NCBI GenBank assembly: GCA_002168195.1
Contig: NHBP01000061.1
Location: 11,277 to 17,636 of the forward strand
Length of the DNA stretch: 6,360 nucleotides
Source of the DNA: Planctomycetaceae bacterium TMED10
Lineage (GTDB): Bacteria; Planctomycetota; Planctomycetia; Pirellulales; UBA7805
Direction: 5' to 3'
In this document: piece by piece, positions 1-5,934 of the stretch
How positions within the stretch are numbered: the first letter of the stretch is position 1
Layout of the letters: each line of letters opens with the position of its first letter
Position numbers and translations under genes: made by a program
The notes under the pieces: generated by a model
The model's database searches: none
Seen by the model: the letters and a program-made list of their open reading frames with translations, nothing else
Told to the model about the DNA's origin: nothing

Positions 1-365
1 GATCCAATCTGGGTGCGCGTATCCTGCTGACGACCACTGCCACCGGATGCACTGCTCGAAGATGCCTGACCCTGTGATTGTTCCTCCAGTTGTTTCAGTA
101 AGGCATCCAGTTGTTCAATAATCTGTTGTTGAAGTTTTCCAACATGGGGGTCTGTTGTTGACGAAGCTTTGCTCAAAAGCGTCGCTAAGTCTGACATTTT
201 CTTTCCGATCGATACGATCGGATCACCCTCGGTTGCCGCGGTGGACACAGCTTGCGGTGCATCGGGCTCTTTTGCTGGGACTGCCGCTGAAAGTTTCAGC
301 TTGTCACCCGGAAAAATCAGGCAAAGCATCACTACGAGCAACAAAATTCTCCTCAACAAAATCAT
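1..365 (-). CDS. Small secreted coiled-coil protein, partner of the DUF4175-like protein (partial, C-terminus missing)
   Basis: The reading frame opens at an ATG at 365-363 and stays open to the window edge, giving 121 full residues. The N-terminus has two arginines (residues 5-6) and a hydrophobic stretch (about 7-18), so it looks like an export signal or a single membrane anchor; no clear Ala-X-Ala cleavage site or lipobox is visible. A linker rich in Ala, Pro and Thr follows. Residues 50-64 (IVSIGKKM then DLATLL) and 78-96 (LQQQIIEQLDALLKQLEEQ) form short amphipathic or coiled-coil segments, then a Ser/Gly/Gln-rich tail begins. The pattern 'G..M..L...L ... LQQQII.QLD.L' matches, from memory, small proteins that follow DUF4175-like genes in planctomycetes. 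The start overlaps the upstream stop as ATGA, and AAGGA sits seven bases before the ATG, so coupled translation is likely. The biochemical function is unknown; an envelope partner of the upstream protein is inferred from gene order. Confidence 0.75.
   Translation of the reverse strand, partial: MILLRRILLLVVMLCLIFPGDKLKLSAAVPAKEPDAPQAVSTAATEGDPIVSIGKKMSDLATLLSKASSTTDPHVGKLQQQIIEQLDALLKQLEEQSQGQASSSSASGGSGRQQDTRTQIG
204..222. repeat. Perfect 8-bp inverted repeat with 3-base spacer inside coding DNA
   Basis: TCCGATCG, spacer ATA, CGATCGGA. It lies inside the small secreted coiled-coil gene, over codons 48-54 (Asp-Pro-Ile-Val-Ser-Ile-Gly). In the mRNA it could form a GC-containing 8-bp hairpin with a three-base loop. 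It contains two of the CGATCG palindromes that seem over-represented in the window. No function can be assigned from sequence alone. Confidence 0.7.
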
Positions 366-3300
366 AACTCCATCCTTTTCGGTTCCGCATGATTGTCATC
401 ACGATTTTCCATGTTTTGATTGCTTTCGCGAAGAAGTCCCAGTGTCCAGAGTGCCAGTTTCGCCTGCTCTGGTCCGAGTTGCTGAAGCTGTTCAATAAGT
501 GGTTCCACATCACCCTTTTGGTTCGTTACTTTCTGTATTTCATTTTGGATCGAAAGAATGCGTTGATTCAAATCCATCTGCAGTAACTTCAAAAGTCTGA
601 TTTCCGCTAACGAACGTTCTGTCCCTTGCTCTTGTGGACCACCCCCCTGCCCTGCCCCACCACCACCACCACCTTGCTTTTCGGCCTCCTCCTCATCGGT
701 ATTTTTCTTGAGTGATATGAGCACCATTTCCAGTTGTCCGATAACATCCTGCTGTAGATTTTGGGTCTCTTGCCCCGTTTGAAATTGCCCGAGTTTTTCG
801 GCCGCGGATTGCATTTTAGCCTCGGTTCCTACCAGGACGTACTGCAGTATTTCAGCAAGCGCAAGACCCTCTTTCATCGGTTGTATGCGGGCGACGAGTG
901 CCAACTGTTCGCGGGAAAGGTCTAAGATATTTGCTTTATCGAGTCGTGTAAGTTTTGGCTTCCTCTGATTGGTTTGTGCAGAAAGCTTGGTCTTTTGCAG
1001 CAGGTCTTTCTGGTTTTCAACAAGTTCTGACAATTGTTCCGGTAAGCGAGCAAGCTGGGAATCCAGTTGCGCTGCTTCTGCCTGTTGTCGGGCGTCGGCC
1101 AATTGTTTACGAGCATCATCGATATGCTGTCCGGCGGCTTGATCTTGTTGTTCGCTACCGCTTGCATCGCCCTGGCCGGCAGCTTTGCCCGCTTGCTGAG
1201 TCTTGTTCGCGGCTGCGTTCAAGCTCTTTGCAGCCGCTGCTGCTTGCAATTTTTCAATACGTTCGGCAAGGGAGCGAATTTTATCTTCCAGTGTTTTACG
1301 CTGTTCTTGTATCGCTTGGAGTTCTTTTTTGTTTATCGTCTTCGCCTCTGTCTCGGAACGAGAGAGAGCCGTCGCTTGCTCTTTTTGGATGCTCTGTTGC
1401 TCGGTGGCAAGTCGGGCAAGCTCCGCCTCTGCTTGACGTAATTTCGCAATCCATTGTGCTAAATCTTTTTGTTCGGCACCCTGTAGCGTCGCGAGCATCT
1501 CCTCGAGTGTCTTTGTTGCCTGTTTTTGTTGTGCAATCGCTTGACCGGTTTGATTCGCCTCCAGATGTTTTTGTGCAGCCCGCATTTGCTGACCGAGGCC
1601 CTGCTCCCGACCTTGCTTGACGGCTGCTGCCAATCGCTCCCCCGCATCCCGGTCTTTCGTCTCAAGATCATTTGCCGACTGCTGCATGCGCGTGAGTAAA
1701 CCTTCGATTTCTCGATTGAGAGTGTCTTGTTGCTCTGCCGTTTGCTTAAGTGCAATGCGTTCGTTTGCTCCCACTTCTTCAAGTGGGAGGCCCGATAATG
1801 CAGGCGCAAGCCCTTCGGTTGTCTCACGGATATTTTTTTGCTGCTCCGTGACGACGGTCAACTTTCCGACCATCCGGCGATACTGGTTAAATCGAAGTAA
1901 CTCATCAACGAGCGGTTGTAGCGATTCGATCGCTTGCTTCTGGTAAGATCCAGCCTGCTTCAGCGCCAGGGCACCCTCGGTCGTTCTGTTCTCTTGGCGG
2001 TTTGCTTGCGACGAAGTCGCTAAATCATTTTGTGCGTGTTTTCGCGCAGTATTCAGCGCACTCTGAAGTGGAATTAATTGATTGCTTTCTACGCGGCTGA
2101 GCGTTTGTCGCAGTCGCTGTAGTTGTTCAGACATGACCCGATCGTCCATTCGGTTGTACTTTAGATCAGCCTCAAGGGTTAACGTTTTTGCCAGAAGACC
2201 GTCGTGCGGATCACTCATCGCACGGCGAATTTCCCGCTCGGTAAGCTCAATGCCCCGAAGCGATTGAACGTCCGTTTGCGTTAAATTTTTCGTTTGTTCC
2301 CAGACAATTTCTAGTTGAGTCGTCTGTTCATTCGATTCTTTTTCCCGATGCACAATTCGGGCCAGTTCTGCCAGTAATCCCTGTTGGCGCAGGGCCATTT
2401 CTTGAGCCAGTTCCTCTTTTTTTACAATTTGCAGCGTATGCTCGGGCGCACTACGACCCTCGGCAGGCTGGTAATCGTGCGCCGTGGCGTAAAAAGAGAT
2501 CTCCGTCCCCGCAGCCCATCTGTACGGTGCAAGATCCCAGTTATACTTCACGAGTTGCTGATCTCCTTCTGCAACTTGCTGCTCGATCGAGGCACGATCG
2601 AAATTGGTGCGACTCGGTTTTTGTTCCAGTAAAAGAATCGATTTATATTTTTCGGTACCCTCAACGACCGGTTGGAAATGCAACTTCACGTCGCGGATGG
2701 CTAAATTGTCTTTGGCAAAGATTTCCAGCGGGAGGACGGCGTCGGAACTTGCGCGATAATAACCAGCGGGTTTTTCAATTTGGACCGTAGGGGGCGATTC
2801 GGGAATCACTCGCACGGCTATTCGATCTTCCTCGCCACCCTCGATTCCGTGCTCGTCAATCATTCGTAGCGAAGCGGTTCCAGTCTTTTTTAATCTCCAC
2901 GTCTCTTCCCCCGAAGCAAAACCAAGCCGACTCGAATCTAATTTCAGCTGGATCGGGGAGCCGCCTTCGGCAATCAGCGTGGCGGACGCGAGTCGTACGC
3001 TTGCGTTCCCCGTGATTGTAACTTCGCTTCCCGCCAACCCCCAGACATTCTGGGTCTGCTTCTGAACGGGCCAACCGGTGTATGCGGGAGGATGCACTTC
3101 GAATTCAACGGCATCTAAAGTTGGTGGAATAACGGTTTGCAAAGCGTGCCACTCGGTTCGATCGTCCCCACCGACAGCACGAAACTGAAAAGGACGTTGC
3201 ACATTTTGTCGCTGCGCAACCATGATTCCATTCACACGGTTCATGGGTTCGACAAGGGTTTTTATCATTCCGTTTTGATCAAAACGATATTCGATATTCA

Positions 3301-3970
3301 CCTTTTCGGGCAACTTATTTTTCCGATCTGCAATCTCAGCCTCAAACAGTCCACCACGTCGAACGTGCGACGGGGTGTTTTGAAAGACAAGTTCGTTCAC
3401 CTGAGGCCAAACGGTATCGCCGAACGGATTCATGAGACGCTCTAGGGCGATTCGCGAACCGAGTGGTAAAACCAGGGCGACAATCCACAGGGTCGCAACG
3501 CTGATGCATCCAGCGACGATTGCTATCCAGGCATGACGATAGTGCACCACTTCGCGCACCGGTAAATCCTGTAAGTCATCGGTTGCCTCGCGAATGACCG
3601 CACGCCGCATGGCGCCCGATCCTGATGCCGCGTTTTTCTCATCCTGCAAAAACTCAACCGCAGTTGCAATTTTATGTCGAAGCGCTGGAAATCGCTGCTG
3701 GATCCGTTGCGCGAGAATCACATCGGTTAAGGGTTGCTTTACAAGCGGTAGGAGAAACCGGGCAACAAAAGTAACGACAGCCAGCACGAAAATGAATGTC
3801 AGTGTGATTCGAGAAAGGCGATTGTCTTGCCGTAAAATGAAATCCACACCTGCGATCAATAGCAAAAGACCGGTAGCAATCGATAGAATCCAGCCGCAAC
3901 TGTAGAAGATTTTTGCAATCCAAGCGCGTCGACGAACTTCTCGAATCGTATCTTGGAGCGTATCAGCCAT
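362..3970 (-). CDS. DUF4175-like (TIGR02302-like) membrane protein with giant Gln-rich coiled coil
   Basis: With an ATG start at 3970 the protein has 1202 residues; an in-frame TTG at 4009 would add 13. ATG is preferred because no Shine-Dalgarno-like sequence precedes the TTG, while purine-rich GAGAACGAGG precedes the ATG, though this too is weak. Three hydrophobic helices are visible at about 24-46, 55-76 and 146-170. Arginines before helix 1 suggest a cytoplasmic N-terminus, a cytoplasmic loop at 77-145 and everything after 170 outside. Residues about 185-515 look beta-rich and Ig/Fn3-like (patterns such as PPTVQIEKPAGY). From about 517 to 1090 the chain is almost entirely Gln/Glu/Ala/Lys/Leu coiled coil with no Cys; a Gly-rich hinge (1100-1111) and a last helical segment (about 1118-1185) follow. 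This architecture matches the alphaproteobacterial TIGR02302/DUF4175 low-complexity proteins, which are about 850 residues, so this one is longer. No catalytic motif is visible. A structural or scaffolding role in the cell envelope is inferred. The stop overlaps the next gene's start (ATGA). Confidence 0.85.
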   Translation of the reverse strand: MADTLQDTIREVRRRAWIAKIFYSCGWILSIATGLLLLIAGVDFILRQDNRLSRITLTFIFVLAVVTFVARFLLPLVKQPLTDVILAQRIQQRFPALRHKIATAVEFLQDEKNAASGSGAMRRAVIREATDDLQDLPVREVVHYRHAWIAIVAGCISVATLWIVALVLPLGSRIALERLMNPFGDTVWPQVNELVFQNTPSHVRRGGLFEAEIADRKNKLPEKVNIEYRFDQNGMIKTLVEPMNRVNGIMVAQRQNVQRPFQFRAVGGDDRTEWHALQTVIPPTLDAVEFEVHPPAYTGWPVQKQTQNVWGLAGSEVTITGNASVRLASATLIAEGGSPIQLKLDSSRLGFASGEETWRLKKTGTASLRMIDEHGIEGGEEDRIAVRVIPESPPTVQIEKPAGYYRASSDAVLPLEIFAKDNLAIRDVKLHFQPVVEGTEKYKSILLLEQKPSRTNFDRASIEQQVAEGDQQLVKYNWDLAPYRWAAGTEISFYATAHDYQPAEGRSAPEHTLQIVKKEELAQEMALRQQGLLAELARIVHREKESNEQTTQLEIVWEQTKNLTQTDVQSLRGIELTEREIRRAMSDPHDGLLAKTLTLEADLKYNRMDDRVMSEQLQRLRQTLSRVESNQLIPLQSALNTARKHAQNDLATSSQANRQENRTTEGALALKQAGSYQKQAIESLQPLVDELLRFNQYRRMVGKLTVVTEQQKNIRETTEGLAPALSGLPLEEVGANERIALKQTAEQQDTLNREIEGLLTRMQQSANDLETKDRDAGERLAAAVKQGREQGLGQQMRAAQKHLEANQTGQAIAQQKQATKTLEEMLATLQGAEQKDLAQWIAKLRQAEAELARLATEQQSIQKEQATALSRSETEAKTINKKELQAIQEQRKTLEDKIRSLAERIEKLQAAAAAKSLNAAANKTQQAGKAAGQGDASGSEQQDQAAGQHIDDARKQLADARQQAEAAQLDSQLARLPEQLSELVENQKDLLQKTKLSAQTNQRKPKLTRLDKANILDLSREQLALVARIQPMKEGLALAEILQYVLVGTEAKMQSAAEKLGQFQTGQETQNLQQDVIGQLEMVLISLKKNTDEEEAEKQGGGGGGAGQGGGPQEQGTERSLAEIRLLKLLQMDLNQRILSIQNEIQKVTNQKGDVEPLIEQLQQLGPEQAKLALWTLGLLRESNQNMENRDDNHAEPKRMEL
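373..377 (-). promoter_or_regulatory. Ribosome binding site inside the end of the upstream gene
   Basis: On the minus strand AAGGA lies seven bases before the ATG at 365-363. It is embedded in the last codons (Lys-Arg-Met-Glu-Leu-stop) of the upstream gene. A second purine motif, GGAG at 371-368, is only two bases from the ATG and probably too close. The arrangement supports ATG 365 as the true start and fits reinitiation by ribosomes finishing the upstream gene. Confidence 0.6.
657..673 (+). repeat. CCA trinucleotide tract (poly-Gly hinge codons)
   Basis: Five complete CCA units plus two bases are read on the plus strand; on the coding minus strand they are GGT glycine codons. They encode the Gly-rich hinge near residues 1100-1111 of the DUF4175-like protein, between the main coiled coil and the C-terminal helical segment. 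A repeat of this kind can change length by slippage, but the unit is three bases, so changes would keep the frame and only alter hinge length. Confidence 0.8.
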
Positions 3971-4022
3971 TGCCTCGTTCTCTACGTTCTCATCCTGCCT
4001 ATCGACCAAAATGTGATCAGCA

Positions 4023-4040
4023 AAGAGAGCTGTCTCTCTT
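4023..4040 (-). repeat. Perfect 7-bp hairpin in the leader of the DUF4175-like gene
   Basis: The arms AAGAGAG and CTCTCTT flank a four-base loop. The hairpin is 52 bases upstream of the preferred ATG at 3970 and 13 bases upstream of the alternative TTG at 4009. No T-run follows it on the minus strand, so it does not look like an intrinsic terminator. It could be a leader structure or a dyad operator; the sequence does not decide between these. Confidence 0.5.
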
Positions 4041-4191
4041 ATTCTAACTGATTGAGAGCCTGTCGTGGGCGCAGATTGACTGAACGCCCGATAACTCGAG
4101 AAAGTTACTGCAACATCGGGAAAAAAGTATCGCGTCGAATGCGCGTGTCGAAGGTGAAAGATGGATCGCTTGACAAAAATGCACCTGGATT

Positions 4192-4234
4192 GATTCGTCC
4201 CGGGTCGCCTGGGTGAACTCGCTTTTTGCGAATC
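4192..4234 (-). terminator. Weak terminator-like structure after the cytochrome gene
   Basis: On the minus strand GATTCG (4234-4229) can pair with CGAATC (4197-4192), enclosing a short TCGC/GCGA stem around an A-run and a CCC/GGG pairing. A five-T run appears about 14 bases further on (4180-4176). The GATTCG arm begins three bases after the cytochrome stop codon. The stems are short and the T-run is detached, so this is only a possible transcription end. Confidence 0.2.
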
Positions 4235-4237
4235 TAT

Positions 4238-5878
4238 TTAGTGTGCCACATGAGGCCAGTAGGTCTTAAATTCGAATTCGGGACTGTTATCAAGATCGTG
4301 GCAACGTACGCATATATTTTTTTCCGCTTGCTGGAGCGTTACGTGCATTTGGTCCCGGAGTCGCGTCAATTCCTCTTCATCAACATCCACGTCGCCATTT
4401 TCTGCTGCCACGTGCGCAGCTCCGCCGCCGTGACAGTTTTCGCATCCGTTGCCGAATAAATGGGGTGTCTTCTCTTGATCTTCGTATCCACTTGTAAACG
4501 GATAATACTCCTGGGGTTCCCAGCCAGTGACATGACAACTGAGGCATTCCGGATCATACTGGCGACCAAGCGGCAGTTTGATTAGCGTTTCGGTGGCGTG
4601 CGAGTGCGGAGTGGCCTCCCAGATTTCGTAGGCATCGCTATGGCAATCGGCACAGGTTTCACTACCCACAAATTGTCGCCCTGTAGGGTGGGGATTAGCC
4701 TGCAATGCTAAACCAGCAAGGCCCTGTGTTCTGAGTTGATCCTGATAGGCCGCGAACAGTCGCGTGATCGAATCCGTGTCTTTGAATCGTCCATCAAGAG
4801 GAATCCGCTGGTAGCGGACCTGTTGCGGGTTTTCATAGAGACCGAGAACACCAACATACATTCCTTTGTGACCTAACTCAATCAATTGAACATGCGGCTG
4901 AATCGCTTCCGGTTCAGGCGGTGGTGGGTCACTATCGCCGGCAACAACCACGTAGTTGAAATCGGTAAACGTTTCGCCAAGCGACCTTGCCTCTTCAACA
5001 GTGGTGTTCGCAAGCAAAATGAGCAAGTCACACTTTTCACTTTTGAGACGTTTTACGATCGGCTCCAAAGCAGTTTCTGGCGGTTGATATTCATAGTCGG
5101 CGTTCTGTAAATTTTCTGCAAAAGTTTCTCCTAAAACTTGCGTTACCCCGATCCGCATCCCTCCCACCTTGATGACTCGATAGCGCTGGATTAATCCAAA
5201 ATCTTCATCAAAAATAGAGCGCACGTTTGCAGAGACAAAGGGCGATTTTCCTTCCGGGGTGAGCTGTGATAAGAGTGTTTGCGAGGGAAGTTGTAAATCA
5301 TGCGTACCGAGACCGATCGCTTCATATCCCAGAATGCGATGTGCATCGATTGCGACCTGATATTTAATTGCCGCCTGGGGACCAAAGCGGCGAACCATGC
5401 CTCCTAAATCAATGGCTGCAAGGGGCCACTCTTTTTCTTTTAATAGCTCCACAAGAGCCATGCGTCGATTCAGTCCACCCTTCTGATTTTCGAGCCCCGC
5501 ACATCCGCAAGGTTCGACGTATCCGTCGAGTAAGCCCGATAAAAGAATTGCCGCTTTTGGTTTTTTCCAGTCAACAAAGATACTTCCATTAAGGCTTACA
5601 TAATCCTTCGGCTTTTTTGCTTTTGAATCGCCATAGGCATCCGCAGGCTCGTGCGGCGCTTTCTGATCAATCTTCTGCAGGACTTTGTCCGGAGGTTGAA
5701 AAAGTTCGTTTTCACCCGGATCCACAACTTTTGTGAGCGGAATCCCCGATCTGTGCCGATCGCGTTGGGATTCGCGAATCACGTTGTCACCACAGCCTGC
5801 CAAAATCGCAAAAAATAGCGCAAAAAATCCGCATGTTGTGCAGGTCATGTGAGCATGTAAGAAAAATCGATATGCCAT
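4238..5878 (-). CDS. Lipoprotein with metallophosphatase-like domain fused to a tetrahaem cytochrome c554-like domain
   Basis: The preferred start is ATG 5878 (546 residues), because GGAAGGA lies five bases before it; an in-frame ATG at 5896 adds six residues but has no Shine-Dalgarno motif. Hydrophobic residues 18-28 end in the lipobox LAGC with Cys29, so it is a predicted lipoprotein acting outside the cytoplasm. Residues about 107-365 follow the strand-loop order of UshA-like metallophosphatases, with a characteristic EPCGC (122-126) and QKGGLNRR (132-139). The usual metal-binding motifs seem replaced: GTHD (191-194) where GNHE/D is expected, and a Pro-rich VAGDSDPPPP stretch (from 312) where GGHTH is expected. 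The C-terminal domain has four CxxCH haem sites: CADCH 409, CLSCH 445, CENCH 479, CVRCH 523, spaced as in cytochrome c554-like proteins, with extra His residues (425, 427, 489, 543, 546) as candidate axial ligands. An electron-transfer role is supported; partner and substrate are unknown. It follows the DUF1573-like gene by 56 bases, so co-transcription is likely. Confidence 0.88.
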   Translation of the reverse strand: MAYRFFLHAHMTCTTCGFFALFFAILAGCGDNVIRESQRDRHRSGIPLTKVVDPGENELFQPPDKVLQKIDQKAPHEPADAYGDSKAKKPKDYVSLNGSIFVDWKKPKAAILLSGLLDGYVEPCGCAGLENQKGGLNRRMALVELLKEKEWPLAAIDLGGMVRRFGPQAAIKYQVAIDAHRILGYEAIGLGTHDLQLPSQTLLSQLTPEGKSPFVSANVRSIFDEDFGLIQRYRVIKVGGMRIGVTQVLGETFAENLQNADYEYQPPETALEPIVKRLKSEKCDLLILLANTTVEEARSLGETFTDFNYVVVAGDSDPPPPEPEAIQPHVQLIELGHKGMYVGVLGLYENPQQVRYQRIPLDGRFKDTDSITRLFAAYQDQLRTQGLAGLALQANPHPTGRQFVGSETCADCHSDAYEIWEATPHSHATETLIKLPLGRQYDPECLSCHVTGWEPQEYYPFTSGYEDQEKTPHLFGNGCENCHGGGAAHVAAENGDVDVDEEELTRLRDQMHVTLQQAEKNICVRCHDLDNSPEFEFKTYWPHVAH

Positions 5879-5883
5879 CGGGT

Positions 5884-5890
5884 TCCTTCC
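5884..5890 (-). promoter_or_regulatory. Ribosome binding site that decides the cytochrome start
   Basis: GGAAGGA on the minus strand is five bases before the ATG at 5878-5876. The competing ATG at 5896 lies upstream of this motif and has no purine-rich sequence of its own, so initiation at 5878 is favoured. The resulting N-terminus (MAYRFFLHAH) is a more usual signal-peptide start. Confidence 0.65.
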
Positions 5891-5934
5891 CCGCATTCGG
5901 TGCTGACTACGTTCGGAGAGATTGTGGCTGTGCT

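Larger units (their letters stand above)
3971..4237. other. Intergenic region between the cytochrome gene and the DUF4175-like gene
   Basis: This is the only sizeable non-coding gap in the window and it marks a probable break between two transcription units. It holds a terminator-like inverted repeat near the cytochrome stop and a hairpin near the next start (listed separately). On the minus strand TAGAAT at 4046-4041 resembles a -10 box, one mismatch from TATAAT, but I see no acceptable -35 box 16-18 bases upstream, so a sigma70-type promoter is not established. No convincing small ORF, tRNA or other RNA gene is visible. Confidence 0.5.

Noticed and set aside
1..4. Window begins with GATC, suggesting a clone-insert end from a Sau3AI-type library
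   Set aside because: A four-base match is weak evidence, GATC is common in this window, and the window edge may be arbitrary.
600..700. C/A-rich repeat as a possible CRISPR or VNTR array
   Set aside because: It is a simple in-frame run of glycine codons in a protein hinge, with no spacers or long repeat unit.
922..1167. Second minus-strand frame inside the DUF4175-like gene
   Set aside because: It is an out-of-frame shadow of the coiled-coil region; its translation is low in structure and lacks an initiation signal.
955..1620. Plus-strand open frame of 221 codons opposite the coiled-coil gene
   Set aside because: It is antisense to a confidently coding region; the frame is open because the Gln/Leu/Ala-rich codons opposite it rarely give stops. 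The translation is Cys/Ser/Leu-rich with no recognisable domain.
4170..4200. TTGACA on the plus strand as a -35 box
   Set aside because: No matching -10 box lies 16-18 bases downstream and no plus-strand gene follows; all genes here are on the minus strand.
4226..4459. Plus-strand small ORF overlapping the end of the cytochrome gene
   Set aside because: It is antisense to the region encoding haem sites three and four and has no ribosome binding site or recognisable product.
4617..4660. CxxCH sites as zinc-finger or ferredoxin-like cysteines
   Set aside because: Each of the four motifs has the His directly after the second Cys, in an exported lipoprotein with cytochrome c554-like spacing, so c-type haem attachment is a better explanation.
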